In this document: piece by piece, positions 20,897 through 30,466 of the stretch
How positions within the stretch are numbered: the stretch's first letter is position 1
How the letters are laid out: each line of letters starts with the position of its first letter
DNA from: Pseudomonas sp. PSKL.D1
GTDB lineage: Bacteria; Pseudomonadota; Gammaproteobacteria; Pseudomonadales; Pseudomonadaceae
DNA length: 64,000 nucleotides
Reading direction: 5' to 3'
Assembly: GCF_028898945.1 (NCBI RefSeq)
Contig: NZ_CP118607.1
Location: 1-64,000 of the forward strand
The notes under the pieces: generated by a model
What the model was told of the DNA's origin: nothing
Database searches by the model: none
The model's input: only the letters and a program-made list of their open reading frames with translations
Made by a program: the position numbers and the translations under genes

Positions 20897-22543
20897 ATGC
20901 CGTCAGCCGATTCTGTCTTTGATTACGTGGTCGTAGGTGCCGGTCCCGCCGGCTGCCTGTTGGCCAATCGCCTCTCCGCCGACCCTTCCTGCCGCGTCCT
21001 GCTGCTCGAAGCCGGTGGCCGTGACAACTATCCCTGGATTCACATTCCTGTCGGATACCTCTACTGCATTGGCAACCCACGAACCGATTGGTGCTTCAAA
21101 ACCGAAGCACAGCCGGGGTTGGGCGGTCGCAGCCTGGGTTATCCAAGGGGCAAGGTGCTGGGTGGTTGTTCCTCAATCAACGGCATGATCTACATGCGTG
21201 GCCAGGCCGCCGACTACGATCAATGGGCCGAACAAGGTAATGAGGGGTGGGCCTGGAAAGACGTGCTGCCGTTGTTCAAGGCAAGCGAAAACCACTTTGC
21301 CGGCGCCAGCGAGCACCATGGCAGTACCGGAGAATGGCGCGTTGAGCGCCAGCGCTACAGCTGGCCGATACTCGATGCCTTCCGCGATGCCGCCGAGCAG
21401 AGCGGCATTGGCAAGGTTGATGACTTCAACACTGGTGACAACCAAGGCTGTGGATATTTTCAGGTCAACCAGCGAAGCGGTGTGCGCTGGAACGCTTCCA
21501 AGGCTTTTTTACGCCCCATCAAGAATCGCCCCAACCTTACCGTCCTGACGGGTGTGCAGGTTGATCAGGTATTGCTCAACAATACCCGTGCGCGTGCTGT
21601 GAAAGCCCTGTGGCAAGGCGCGTGGCATGAGTTCGGTGCGCGTCGCGAAATCATTCTGTGCGCGGGTGCCGTGGGTTCGCCCGGCATCCTCCAGCGCTCA
21701 GGCATTGGCCCGCGCAAGCTTCTCGAAAGCCTCGGGATTGGCGTGCGTCACGACATGCCCGGCGTGGGTGGCAACCTGCAGGACCACCTGCAACTGCGGC
21801 TGATCTACCAAATTCGCAACACTCGTACCCTCAACCAGATGGCCAACAGCCTGTGGGGCAAGGTGGGCATGGGCCTGCGCTACCTCTACGACCGCAGCGG
21901 CCCGCTGGCCATGGCGCCGAGCCAGCTGGGCGCTTTTGTGCGTTCAGGCCCGGAGTACGCCACCCCTAACCTGCAATACCATGTGCAACCCCTGTCGCTG
22001 GAGCGATTCGGCGAGCCGTTGCACCGCTTCCCGGCCTTTACCGCTTCAGTATGCAACCTGCGCCCTGCCAGCCGAGGGCGCATCGATATTTGCAGCACGG
22101 ACATCAACAGTGCGCCGCGGATCGACCCGAACTACCTCAGTGACCCGCAAGATTTGCGTGTGGCCGCCGCCGCCATTAGCCTCACCCGTCGCATCGTTCA
22201 GGCCCCTGCCCTTGCCGCATTCGAACCTAAGGAGTACCTGCCAGGCCCTGCGCTGCAAACCGAGCAAGACCTGTTCGACGCTGCCGGCAAGATCGGTACA
22301 ACCATCTTCCACCCGGTCGGTACGTGCCGCATGGGCAATGGTGATACGGACGTTGTGGATAACCAGCTGCGTGTGCATGGCATCCCTGGCCTGCGCGTGG
22401 CGGATGCTTCGATCATGCCGCAGATCACTTCCGGCAATACCTGCTCACCCACTCTCATGATTGCCGAAAAAGCGGCACAACTGATCCTTAAAGGAGCTGC
22501 CACCCAGACCTACTTAAACGAAGACGCGATACCGACGCCCTGA
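20897..22543 (+). CDS. GMC-family FAD oxidoreductase (choline/alcohol dehydrogenase-like)
   Basis: The 548-residue flavoprotein has the FAD motif VVGAGPAGCLLANRLSAD near the N-terminus, the GMC signature region GGRSLGYPRGKVLGGCSSIN, GNLQDHLQLRL, and the C-terminal HPVGTCRMG active-site block followed by SGNTCSPTLMIAEKAAQLIL. It should oxidise a primary alcohol or polyol; annotation as choline dehydrogenase by similarity would be unsafe because betaine genes are not adjacent. The ATG at 20897 has GAGG upstream. An MHS carrier follows 97 bases later and a divergent LysR precedes it. Confidence 0.9.
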   Translation: MPSADSVFDYVVVGAGPAGCLLANRLSADPSCRVLLLEAGGRDNYPWIHIPVGYLYCIGNPRTDWCFKTEAQPGLGGRSLGYPRGKVLGGCSSINGMIYMRGQAADYDQWAEQGNEGWAWKDVLPLFKASENHFAGASEHHGSTGEWRVERQRYSWPILDAFRDAAEQSGIGKVDDFNTGDNQGCGYFQVNQRSGVRWNASKAFLRPIKNRPNLTVLTGVQVDQVLLNNTRARAVKALWQGAWHEFGARREIILCAGAVGSPGILQRSGIGPRKLLESLGIGVRHDMPGVGGNLQDHLQLRLIYQIRNTRTLNQMANSLWGKVGMGLRYLYDRSGPLAMAPSQLGAFVRSGPEYATPNLQYHVQPLSLERFGEPLHRFPAFTASVCNLRPASRGRIDICSTDINSAPRIDPNYLSDPQDLRVAAAAISLTRRIVQAPALAAFEPKEYLPGPALQTEQDLFDAAGKIGTTIFHPVGTCRMGNGDTDVVDNQLRVHGIPGLRVADASIMPQITSGNTCSPTLMIAEKAAQLILKGAATQTYLNEDAIPTP

Positions 22544-22594
22544 CCCGGGTGCGTGCAGTAGCGGCAGCTTGCGGTCGAAGGCTGCCGACAGTGG

Positions 22595-22608
22595 AACAAC
22601 AAGAATAA
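22595..22608 (+). promoter_or_regulatory. Triple overlapping AAnAAnAA (Crc/Hfq-type) motif in the MHS carrier leader
   Basis: Matches at 22595-22602, 22598-22605 and 22601-22608 overlap in a single A-rich run. It lies about 33 bases before the carrier ATG, between the GMC gene and the carrier. This is the second such site in the same gene pair. Confidence 0.65.
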
Positions 22609-22640
22609 TCACTGTGGCCTGCGGGCCGAGGACAGCAACG

Positions 22641-24260
22641 ATGTCGGATTACATCCAGGAGCAGGGTGCGGCTGCGAGCAGTTCCAGCCGTCGTGAAGAA
22701 CGCAAGATCATTTTCGCGTCATCCCTCGGGACAGTGTTCGAGTGGTATGACTTTTTTCTCTACGGCGCGCTGGCCGCGGTCATCAGCAAGCAGTTCTTTG
22801 CTGGTGTGAACGACACCACCGCCTTCATTTTCGCACTCATGGCCTTTGCTGCCGGCTTCCTGGTGCGGCCCTTCGGCGCGCTGGTATTCGGCCGCCTGGG
22901 TGACATGATCGGGCGCAAATACACCTTCCTTATCACCATCGTGCTGATGGGTCTGTCGACCTTTGCGGTTGGTCTTTTACCTACTTACGCCAGCATTGGT
23001 ATTGCCGCACCGATCATCTTGGTGATCCTGCGCATGCTTCAAGGGCTGGCGCTGGGCGGTGAATACGGCGGCGCTGCTACTTATGTGGCGGAGCATGCCC
23101 CACCAGGAAAACGTGGTTTCCATACGGGCTTCATCCAGTCCACGGCAACACTCGGCCTGCTGCTGTCGCTGCTCGTGGTATTGGGCAGCCGCTATATCAG
23201 TGGGGATCAGTTCGAAACGTGGGGCTGGCGCCTGCCCTTCCTGCTGTCGATCGTGCTGCTGGCGATTTCCACCTGGATCCGCATGAGCATGCACGAGTCG
23301 CCAGCCTTCGTGAAAATGAAGGCTCAGGGCAAGGTCAGCAAGTCGCCTATACGTGAATCGTTCACTTCCTGGCCCAACCTCAAGGTCGTGCTCACTGCCC
23401 TTTTCAGCATCAACGCAGGGCAAGCTGTCACCTTCTACACAGCGCAGTTCTATGTGCTGTTCTTCATGACCCAGATGCTCAAGATGGACCCGGCCCAGGC
23501 CAACACCCTGTTGATCATCAGCGTGGTGATTGGCGCCCCGTTCTTCGTATTCTTTGGCTGGCTATCGGACCGAATCGGGCGCAAGCCGATCCTCATGCTT
23601 GGCCTGTTGCTGGCCACGGTACTGTACTTCCCGATGTTCAAGGCCTTGAGCCATTACGCCAACCCGCAAATCGATGCAGCCAGCCGTCAGGCGCCCATTG
23701 TGGTCACCGCTGATCCGCAAACCTGCACCTTCCAGTTCGACCCGGTTGGCAAGGCGCGCTTCGACAGCCCGTGCGACAAGGTCAAGACGTTCCTGGTCAA
23801 ACAGGGTCTGCCTTACAGCTCGGTGAATGTGGCGGGCAGCGCGGTGGTGGTGAACATCGGTGACAAGTCCATCAACGGGTTTGATGAAGCGGCCATGCGA
23901 ACCGCAATTGAACAGGCTGGCTACCCGGCGAAGGCGGACCCGGCGCAGGTCAATCAAGTGATGGTAGTGGTGCTGATCGTGGCGATGATCCTGATCGCGA
24001 CCATGACCTACGGCCCGCTGGCAGCGGTGATGGTCGAGCTGTTCCCGACCCGCATCCGCTACACCTCGATGTCCCTGCCCTATCACATCGGCAATGGCTG
24101 GTTCGGTGGTTTCCTGCCGACGGTATCGTTTGCGCTTGTGGTGTACACAGGGGACATTTTCTATGGGCTTTGGTACCCAGTGTTAGTGACCGGGATCAGC
24201 CTGGTGGTGGGGATCTTCTGCCTCAAGGAAACCAGAGACGTGGATATCGACAAGGTCTGA
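22641..24260 (+). CDS. MHS-family MFS transporter (metabolite:H+ symporter) with a large soluble insert
   Basis: This 539-residue inner-membrane carrier has the ShiA/ProP-type opening SSLGTVFEWYDFFLYGALAA, RPFGALVFGRLGDMIGRKYTF and GLALGGEYGGAATYVAEHAP. About 100 mostly polar residues (about 345-445, starting near NPQIDAASRQAPIVV) interrupt the membrane segments of the second half. They contain two cysteines and an alpha/beta-like pattern, and hydrophobic helices resume at VMVVVLIVAMILIATMTYGP. GAGGA precedes the ATG at 22641. It follows the GMC oxidoreductase, so it probably imports that enzyme's substrate. Confidence 0.88.
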   Translation: MSDYIQEQGAAASSSSRREERKIIFASSLGTVFEWYDFFLYGALAAVISKQFFAGVNDTTAFIFALMAFAAGFLVRPFGALVFGRLGDMIGRKYTFLITIVLMGLSTFAVGLLPTYASIGIAAPIILVILRMLQGLALGGEYGGAATYVAEHAPPGKRGFHTGFIQSTATLGLLLSLLVVLGSRYISGDQFETWGWRLPFLLSIVLLAISTWIRMSMHESPAFVKMKAQGKVSKSPIRESFTSWPNLKVVLTALFSINAGQAVTFYTAQFYVLFFMTQMLKMDPAQANTLLIISVVIGAPFFVFFGWLSDRIGRKPILMLGLLLATVLYFPMFKALSHYANPQIDAASRQAPIVVTADPQTCTFQFDPVGKARFDSPCDKVKTFLVKQGLPYSSVNVAGSAVVVNIGDKSINGFDEAAMRTAIEQAGYPAKADPAQVNQVMVVVLIVAMILIATMTYGPLAAVMVELFPTRIRYTSMSLPYHIGNGWFGGFLPTVSFALVVYTGDIFYGLWYPVLVTGISLVVGIFCLKETRDVDIDKV

Positions 24261-24270
24261 GATAGCCATA

Positions 24271-24300
24271 AAAAAACCGGCTGTAAAAGCCGGTTTTTTT
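24271..24300 (+). terminator. Intrinsic terminator after the MHS carrier
   Basis: A 12-bp stem (24271-24282 with 24288-24299) includes CCGGCT/AGCCGG, has a 5-base loop and runs into seven T residues. An A run on the left side makes it usable from both directions. The rest of the gap to 24429 is AT-rich and contains an exact DnaA box at 24416-24424. Confidence 0.92.
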
Positions 24301-24429
24301 ATGCCCCGAAAAAACTTATGCACGATTTTCAGAAAAATGTCATACAAGGAAATAAATAGCTAATTCATGCACTTAGCATCGACTTCAAGCATTTCATCCA
24401 AAAATTGCACACAAGTTATCCACAGATGG

Positions 24430-25200
24430 TCAGGCAATTTGCTCTTGCGGTTTTTCGTCCACCGGAGGCAGTGACCCCATTGCCCGCTGAGTGGCTTCGT
24501 TCCACGCTGCCGCGCGATCATTAAGCTCGGCAATGGCGCGTGGCCCTGTCCCTTCTGCGTACATTGGCTTGCCAATCACCACTTCGATGGTGCCCGGGCG
24601 CTTGCCCCACCCAGCCTTGGGCCAGAACTTGCCAGCGTTGTGGGCGATCGGCAGAACCGGCAGCCCGGCGTTCACCGCCAGCGCTGTACCGCCTCGGGAA
24701 AACTTGCCCACCGTACCGAATGGCACGCGAGTGCCTTCCGGGAAGATCAATACCCACACCTTCTGCTTGAGCAGCTCGTCACCCTTGCTGGCCACCTGGC
24801 GCAGGGCTTCCTTGGGGTTGTCGCGATTGATGGCGATCGGCCGCAACATAGCCATGGCCCAGCCAAAGAATGGCACATACAGCAGTTCACGCTTGAGCAC
24901 CTGGCTCAGTGGCGAAAAGTACTGGGAAAGGAAGAAGGTTTCCCAGGTGCTCTGATGGTTCGACAGGATCACGCAAGGCTCATTCGGCACGTTCTCGGCG
25001 CCGGTGACCTTGTAATCAATGCCAAGAACAGTGCGGCTCAGAAACACCGCACAGCGGCACCAGTAAACGTTGATGAACTTGTAGCGCTTGGGGAACGACA
25101 GAAAAGGCGCGACAAAAAAGCTCAGGGAGCACCACAGCAGCGAACTGGTGCCCAGCAGCAGGTAAAAAAGAAAGATTCTGATCGCCTGCAGGATCGACAT
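24430..25200 (-). CDS. 1-acyl-sn-glycerol-3-phosphate acyltransferase (PlsC/HdtS type)
   Basis: The 256-residue membrane-associated enzyme acylates lysophosphatidic acid to phosphatidic acid. A hydrophobic N-terminal segment (about 5-32) is followed by the acyltransferase motif NHQSTWE (HX4E), FFGWAMAMLRPIAINRDN and FPEGTRVPFG. The same neighbourhood next to glyS in P. fluorescens carries hdtS, reported to influence acyl-homoserine-lactone production; that function is not assumed here. It lies downstream of gmhB on the same strand with a 62-base gap. Confidence 0.92.
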   Translation of the reverse strand: MSILQAIRIFLFYLLLGTSSLLWCSLSFFVAPFLSFPKRYKFINVYWCRCAVFLSRTVLGIDYKVTGAENVPNEPCVILSNHQSTWETFFLSQYFSPLSQVLKRELLYVPFFGWAMAMLRPIAINRDNPKEALRQVASKGDELLKQKVWVLIFPEGTRVPFGTVGKFSRGGTALAVNAGLPVLPIAHNAGKFWPKAGWGKRPGTIEVVIGKPMYAEGTGPRAIAELNDRAAAWNEATQRAMGSLPPVDEKPQEQIA

Positions 25201-25262
25201 AGTGGCATGTACCGTTGCGGGCTTGCCCGCCTAAGAAAAATGCGCCAACGAAGGCGCATCGT

Positions 25263-25790
25263 TTAAATTAGTTCTCTGGCGATAGCTGCCAGATCGTCGA
25301 AAATGAGTGTAGTTTCAGGGACACCTTTTTCCAGGGTCCGCTCGCCCTTGCCGGTTTTCACCAACACGGGTTGTGCACCGACGGCCAGGGCGGCCTCCAG
25401 GTCACCTTTGCTGTCGCCGACGAACCATACACCGCGCAGGTCGGCCTGGTAATGGTCGGCGATTGCCCGCAGCATGCCGGGTTTGGGCTTACGGCAATCG
25501 CAGCCTTCGTCCGGCCCGTGCGGGCAATACACGATATGGCCCACTTCGCCGCCCAGTTCGGCCACCAGCACGCGCAAACGCGCATGCATGGCGTCTAGGG
25601 TTTCCAGCGGGTAATAGCCGCGTGCAATGCCGGACTGGTTGGTGGCAACGGCCACCGTCCAGCCAGCTTTGCTCAACTGCGCGATTGCCTCGATCGAGCC
25701 GGGGATCGGGATCCACTCCTCCAGCGACTTGATGTAGGCGTCGGAGTCTTGGTTGATCACCCCGTCACGATCGAGAATCAGCAGTTTCAA
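25263..25790 (-). CDS. gmhB: D-glycero-beta-D-manno-heptose 1,7-bisphosphate 7-phosphatase
   Basis: GmhB dephosphorylates heptose 1,7-bisphosphate during ADP-heptose synthesis for the LPS inner core. The 175-residue HAD enzyme begins MKLLILDRDGVINQDSDAY, with the DxD nucleophile motif, ATNQSGIARGYY and a zinc-loop CPHGPDEGCDCRKPKPGM. The start codon is TTG at 25790, three bases after the glyS stop, with GGGG of the glyS end as a possible RBS; no ATG or GTG could restore the conserved N-terminus. It is likely translationally coupled to glyS. Confidence 0.95.
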   Translation of the reverse strand: MKLLILDRDGVINQDSDAYIKSLEEWIPIPGSIEAIAQLSKAGWTVAVATNQSGIARGYYPLETLDAMHARLRVLVAELGGEVGHIVYCPHGPDEGCDCRKPKPGMLRAIADHYQADLRGVWFVGDSKGDLEAALAVGAQPVLVKTGKGERTLEKGVPETTLIFDDLAAIARELI

Positions 25791-25793
25791 GGC

Positions 25794-27848
25794 TTACCCC
25801 AGCAGCGAAATGTCGGCAACGCCCAGGAACAGGCCGCGCAGGCGGCTGAGCAGGGCATAACGGTTGGCACGTACCTTGGCGTCCTCGGCGTTGACCATCA
25901 CCGCCTCGAAGAAGGCGTCGACCGGGTCACGCAGGGCTGCCAGGCGGGCCAGCGACTCACTGTACTGGCGTGCGGCAGCCATCGGCTGCACGGCCTGGTC
26001 GGCCTGCTGGATGGCCGAGTACAGGGAGAACTCGTTGGCGTTGTCGAAGTACTTGGGCTCCACCTGCTCGGCGATGGCACCTTCGGCTTTGCTCAGCAGG
26101 TTCGACACGCGCTTGTTCACCGCCGCCAAGGCTTCGGCTTCCGGCAGCTTGCGGAATGCCTGCACGGCCTGTACGCGCTGGTCGAAGTCCAGGGCAGAGC
26201 CCGGCTTCAGGGCACGGACCGACAGATAGGTCGCCACGTCGATGCCTTCGTCTTCATAACGCGCACGCAGACGGTCGAAGATGAACTCCAGCACCTGATC
26301 GGCCAGGCCGGCAGCCTTGACCTTGGCACCGAACTGCTTGACCGCGAACTCGACCGCGGTGGTCAGGTCCAGGTCCAGTTGCTTCTCGATCAGAATGCGC
26401 AGCACGCCCAGGGCGGCACGGCGCAGGGCGTACGGGTCTTTGCTGCCGGTGGGAAGCATGCCGATGCCGAAAATGCCGACCAAAGTGTCGAGCTTGTCGG
26501 CAATGGCCACGGCAGCACCGGTCAGGGTCTGCGGCAGCTCGGCGCCAGCACCACGCGGCATGTACTGCTCGTTCAGGGCCAGGGCGACGTCTTCCGGCTC
26601 GCCGTCGTTCAGTGCGTAGTAGTAGCCGGCAACGCCCTGCATTTCAGGGAATTCGCCGACCATTTCGGTGGCCAGGTCGCACTTCGACAGCAGGCCGGCA
26701 CGGCCAGCGCGCTGGGCGTCGCCGCCGATCAGCGGGGCGATGAAGGCAGCCAGTTTGGAAACACGCTCGGCCTTGTCATAGACAGTGCCCAACTGAGCCT
26801 GGAAGACCACGTTTTTCAGGCGCTCGTTGAAGGTTTCCAGCGGCTGCTTCTTGTCTTGCTTGAAGAAGAACTCGGCGTCGGTCAGGCGTGGGCGCACGAC
26901 CTTCTCGTTACCCTGCACGATCTGCTTGGGGTCACGGCTTTCAACGTTGGCCACGGTGATGAAGCGTGGCAGCAGCTTGCCTTCGCTGTCCAGCAGGCAG
27001 AAGTACTTCTGGTTGTCCTGCATGGTGGTGATCAGGGCTTCTTGCGGCACCTCGAGGAAACGTTCCTCGAACGAGCACACCAGCGGCACCGGCCACTCGA
27101 CCAGCGCGGTCACCTCGTCCAGTAGCGCCGGCGGCACGATGGCAGTGCCTTCCTGCTGCATGGCCAGCTCGGCGGTACGCTTGCTGATCAGCTCGCGGCG
27201 CTCGGCGAAGTCTGCCAGCACGTAGGCTTTGCGCAGGTCTTCGGCGTAGTTGGCCGGGGTGGTGATGACCACGTTTTCCGGGTGGTGGAAACGGTGCCCA
27301 CGGGATTCACGGCCAGCTTTCTGCGACAGGATGGTGCAATCCACAACCTGGTCGCCGAGCAGCATCACCAACCACTGGGTTGGGCGCACGAACTCTTCAC
27401 GGCTGGCAGCCCAGCGCATGCGCTTGGGAATCGGCAGGTCGTTAAGCGAGTCTTCGATGATGGTCGGCAGCAGGCTGGCGGTGGCTTTACCCGGGATGTG
27501 CTGGGAGAAGCGCAGCTTCGGGCCGCTCTGGTCGATTTCGGACAGCTCAACGCCACACTTCTTGGCAAAGCCCAGCGCAGCCTGAGTCGGTTGGCCTTCT
27601 GCGTTGAACGCCGCCTGCATGGGCGGGCCGTCGATATTGATGCTGCGGTCTGGCTGCTGCACATCGAGCTGGCGGATCAGTACGGCCAGGCGACGTGGCG
27701 CGGCGTAGACCTGCTTGCCGGTGTAGTTCAGGCCAGCGGCCTGCAAGCCTTTCTCGATACCGGCCAGGAAGGCGTCACCCAGCGAAGCCAGGGCCTTGGG
27801 TGGCAGCTCTTCGGTGCCCAGTTCTACCAGGAAATCTTGAGCACTCAT
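25794..27848 (-). CDS. glyS: Glycine--tRNA ligase beta subunit
   Basis: This is the beta subunit of the alpha2beta2 glycyl-tRNA synthetase, involved in tRNA binding and required for charging tRNA-Gly. It has 684 residues, the expected family length, beginning [20 protein letters not shown]. Its ATG overlaps the glyQ stop (ATGA at 27845-27848), showing coupling to the alpha subunit. gmhB follows 3 bases after its stop. Confidence 0.98.
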   Translation of the reverse strand: MSAQDFLVELGTEELPPKALASLGDAFLAGIEKGLQAAGLNYTGKQVYAAPRRLAVLIRQLDVQQPDRSINIDGPPMQAAFNAEGQPTQAALGFAKKCGVELSEIDQSGPKLRFSQHIPGKATASLLPTIIEDSLNDLPIPKRMRWAASREEFVRPTQWLVMLLGDQVVDCTILSQKAGRESRGHRFHHPENVVITTPANYAEDLRKAYVLADFAERRELISKRTAELAMQQEGTAIVPPALLDEVTALVEWPVPLVCSFEERFLEVPQEALITTMQDNQKYFCLLDSEGKLLPRFITVANVESRDPKQIVQGNEKVVRPRLTDAEFFFKQDKKQPLETFNERLKNVVFQAQLGTVYDKAERVSKLAAFIAPLIGGDAQRAGRAGLLSKCDLATEMVGEFPEMQGVAGYYYALNDGEPEDVALALNEQYMPRGAGAELPQTLTGAAVAIADKLDTLVGIFGIGMLPTGSKDPYALRRAALGVLRILIEKQLDLDLTTAVEFAVKQFGAKVKAAGLADQVLEFIFDRLRARYEDEGIDVATYLSVRALKPGSALDFDQRVQAVQAFRKLPEAEALAAVNKRVSNLLSKAEGAIAEQVEPKYFDNANEFSLYSAIQQADQAVQPMAAARQYSESLARLAALRDPVDAFFEAVMVNAEDAKVRANRYALLSRLRGLFLGVADISLLG

Positions 27849-28792
27849 TGTGCAGCCTCCAGCTTCGCCAACACTTCGTCACGCAGTTCAGGGGTGGCCA
27901 TCGGGAAGCCCAGGCGTGCACGGGCTTGCAGATAGCTTTGCGCCACGTCCCGGGCCAGGGTACGTACGCGCAGGATGTAACGCTGGCGCTCGGTTACCGA
28001 GATGGCGCGGCGGGCGTCCAGCAAGTTGAAGGTGTGCGAGGCCTTCAGGACCATTTCGTAGGTCGGCAGCGGCAGTTCCAGCTTGATCAGGCGGTTGGCT
28101 TCGCTTTCGTAGAAGTCGAACAGTTCGAACAGCTTCTCGACGTTGGCGTGCTCGAAGTTGTAGGTCGACTGCTCCACCTCGTTCTGGTGGAACACATCGC
28201 CATAGGTCACCTTGCCGAACGGGCCGTCAGCCCATACCAGGTCGTACACCGAGTCGACGCCTTGGATGTACATGGCCAGGCGTTCCAGGCCGTAGGTGAT
28301 TTCACCGGTAACCGGGTAGCACTCGATGCCGCCAACCTGCTGGAAGTAGGTGAACTGAGTCACCTCCATGCCGTTGAGCCAGATTTCCCAGCCCAGGCCC
28401 CAGGCGCCCAGCGTCGGCGATTCCCAGTTGTCTTCGACGAAGCGGATGTCGTGGACCAGCGGGTCCAGGCCGATGGCTTTCAGCGAGCCGAGGTACAGCT
28501 CCTGGAAGTTGGCCGGGTTTGGCTTGAGCACCACCTGGAACTGGTAGTAGTGCTGAAGGCGGTTGGGGTTTTCGCCATACCGCCCGTCGGCAGGGCGACG
28601 GCTAGGCTGCACGTAGGCGGCGTTCCAGGTTTCTGGACCCACCGCGCGCAGGAATGTAGCGGTGTGGAAAGTGCCGGCGCCTACTTCCATATCGTAGGGC
28701 TGAAGCACCACACAACCTTGAGCTGCCCAGTAGTTTTGCAGGGCGAGGATCAGGTCTTGGAAGGTACGCACGGCTGGCGTAGGCTGGCTCAC
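27845..28792 (-). CDS. glyQ: Glycine--tRNA ligase alpha subunit
   Basis: This catalytic alpha subunit of the heterotetrameric glycyl-tRNA synthetase has 315 residues, starting [20 protein letters not shown] after the initiator. The GTG at 28792 is preferred over a GTG nine bases upstream because AGGTGA lies at the right distance. Conserved blocks include [20 protein letters not shown] and [19 protein letters not shown]. It is first gene of glyQ-glyS-gmhB(-plsC) and divergent from tag. Confidence 0.98.
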   Translation of the reverse strand: MSQPTPAVRTFQDLILALQNYWAAQGCVVLQPYDMEVGAGTFHTATFLRAVGPETWNAAYVQPSRRPADGRYGENPNRLQHYYQFQVVLKPNPANFQELYLGSLKAIGLDPLVHDIRFVEDNWESPTLGAWGLGWEIWLNGMEVTQFTYFQQVGGIECYPVTGEITYGLERLAMYIQGVDSVYDLVWADGPFGKVTYGDVFHQNEVEQSTYNFEHANVEKLFELFDFYESEANRLIKLELPLPTYEMVLKASHTFNLLDARRAISVTERQRYILRVRTLARDVAQSYLQARARLGFPMATPELRDEVLAKLEAAQ

Positions 28793-28875
28793 GAAATTCA
28801 CCTGTATCTGGGGATGCGGATGTAAAGAGCGGGAGTATAACCTGATTCGCCTCGCCCTCTACTCATTGGAGCCTT

Positions 28876-29427
28876 ATGCCACGCTGCTTTTGGTGTACCG
28901 ACGATCCGTTGTACCAGGCCTACCACGACCAGGAATGGGGAACGCCACAGCGTGACCCGGCGTTGCTCTTCGAGATGCTTTTGCTCGAAGGGTTCCAGGC
29001 GGGGTTGTCGTGGATCACCGTTTTGAAGAAACGCGAGCGTTACCGGGAGGTGCTGCATGGCTTCGACCCGGTGAAACTGGCGCAGATGAGTGACGAGCGG
29101 ATCGAGGAATTGATGCTCGACGCCGGCATCATCCGCAACCGCCTCAAGCTCAAGGCTGCCCGGCGCAACGCGCAGGCCTGGCTGGCTGTGGATAACCCGG
29201 GCGAGTGGCTTTGGTCGTTCGTCGGCGGTAAGCCGAAGATCAATCACTTCAATGATCGCAGCCAGGTCCCAGCCGTTACCGACGAAGCCAAGGCCATGAG
29301 CAAAGCATTGCAGAAGGCCGGCTTCACCTTTGTGGGCCCGACCATTTGCTACGCCTTCATGCAAGCCACCGGCATGGTCATGGACCACACCACCGATTGC
29401 GATCGCTACGCCGCCTTGTTGCGCTGA
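28876..29427 (+). CDS. tag: DNA-3-methyladenine glycosylase I
   Basis: Tag excises 3-methyladenine from alkylated DNA to start base-excision repair. The 183-residue protein begins MPRCFWCTDDPLYQAYHDQE, with the zinc ligands C4 and H17 and the matching C-terminal HTTDC pair. The glycosylase helix region LFEMLLLEGFQAGLSWITVL is conserved. It is divergent from glyQ and 41 bases upstream of the lauroyltransferase gene on the same strand. Confidence 0.96.
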   Translation: MPRCFWCTDDPLYQAYHDQEWGTPQRDPALLFEMLLLEGFQAGLSWITVLKKRERYREVLHGFDPVKLAQMSDERIEELMLDAGIIRNRLKLKAARRNAQAWLAVDNPGEWLWSFVGGKPKINHFNDRSQVPAVTDEAKAMSKALQKAGFTFVGPTICYAFMQATGMVMDHTTDCDRYAALLR

Positions 29428-29468
29428 GGGGTTACAATGCCCGCCTTGCTGAAATAAGGAATTCGCCT

Positions 29469-30356
29469 GTGGAAAAGTTCAAGGGCGCCCTGATGGTCGG
29501 GGTGCTGCGTCTGTTTGCCAAGCTGCCCTGGGGCGCGGTGCAGCGCGTCGGCGCCGGGATAGGCTGGCTGATGTGGAAAGTCCCCAATGGCTCGCGCAAT
29601 GTCGTGCGCATCAACCTGGCCAAGTGTTTCCCGGAGATGGACCCTGCCGAGCGTGAGCAGTTGGTGGGCCGTGCACTCAAGGACATCGGCAAGTCTTTTG
29701 TCGAAAGCGCCTGTGCCTGGATCTGGCCACCGCAGCGTTCGCTGGAGCTGGTCAAGGAAGTGCATGGCCTGGAAGTGCTGGAGCAGGCCTTGGCCTCGGG
29801 CAAGGGCGTGGTCGGCATCACCAGCCATCTGGGTAACTGGGAAGTGCTCAACCACTTCTATTGCAACCAGTGCAAACCGATCATTTTCTATCGCCCGCCA
29901 AAGCTCAAAGCCGTGGATGACCTGTTGCGCGAACAGCGCGTGCAGATGGGCAACCGCGTGGCGCCTTCGACCAAGGAAGGCATTCTCAGTGTGATCAAGG
30001 AAGTGCGCCGTGGTGGCCAGGTGGGTATTCCGGCTGACCCGGAGCCGGCTGAATCGGCTGGGGTGTTCGTGCCTTTCCTGGGTACACAGGCGCTGACCAG
30101 CAAGTTTGTGCCGAACATGTTGGCGGGTGGCAAGGCGGTAGGCGTTTTCCTGCATGCCCTGCGGTTGCCGGATGGCTCGGGCTTCAGAGTGATTCTGGAA
30201 GCGGCGCCTGAAGCGATGTACAGCACGGATGTGACCGAGTCGGCGGCGGCCATGAGCAAGGTGGTTGAGCGCTATGTGCGCGAGTACCCAAGCCAGTACA
30301 TGTGGAGCATGAAGCGCTTCAAAAAGCGCCCGGCTGGCGAGCCGCGCTGGTATTGA
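29469..30356 (+). CDS. Lipid A biosynthesis late acyltransferase (HtrB/LpxL family)
   Basis: This 295-residue inner-membrane enzyme adds a secondary acyl chain to lipid A. The HX4E motif occurs as TSHLGNWE, followed by RPPKLKAVDDLLREQR and GGQVGIPADPEPAESAGVF. The start is GTG at 29469 (AAGGAATTCGCCT upstream); the frame continues upstream into tag without similarity. Whether it transfers laurate, myristate or another chain cannot be told from sequence. A REP doublet follows. Confidence 0.92.
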   Translation: MEKFKGALMVGVLRLFAKLPWGAVQRVGAGIGWLMWKVPNGSRNVVRINLAKCFPEMDPAEREQLVGRALKDIGKSFVESACAWIWPPQRSLELVKEVHGLEVLEQALASGKGVVGITSHLGNWEVLNHFYCNQCKPIIFYRPPKLKAVDDLLREQRVQMGNRVAPSTKEGILSVIKEVRRGGQVGIPADPEPAESAGVFVPFLGTQALTSKFVPNMLAGGKAVGVFLHALRLPDGSGFRVILEAAPEAMYSTDVTESAAAMSKVVERYVREYPSQYMWSMKRFKKRPAGEPRWY

Positions 30357-30372
30357 GCATTTCACCGTTCCT

Positions 30373-30457
30373 TGTAGGAGCGGCTTTAGCCGCGAACACC
30401 GGCGAAGCCGGTGCCATGCACCGCGTTGCCTGCTTCGCGGCTGAAGCCGCTCCTACA
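30373..30457. repeat. REP doublet (inverted pair)
   Basis: TGTAGGAGCGGCTTTAGCCG... (30373-30396) and its near-perfect inverse (30434-30457) flank a 37-base spacer that itself holds an ACCGGCGAAGCCGGT palindrome. It lies between the convergent lauroyltransferase and TPR genes. Confidence 0.9.
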
Positions 30458-30466
30458 GGGGCCGCG

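Noticed and set aside
25213..25232. GCGGGCTTGCCCGC palindrome between plsC and gmhB as a REP
   Set aside because: Too short and lacks the REP core; possibly a remnant, not supportable.
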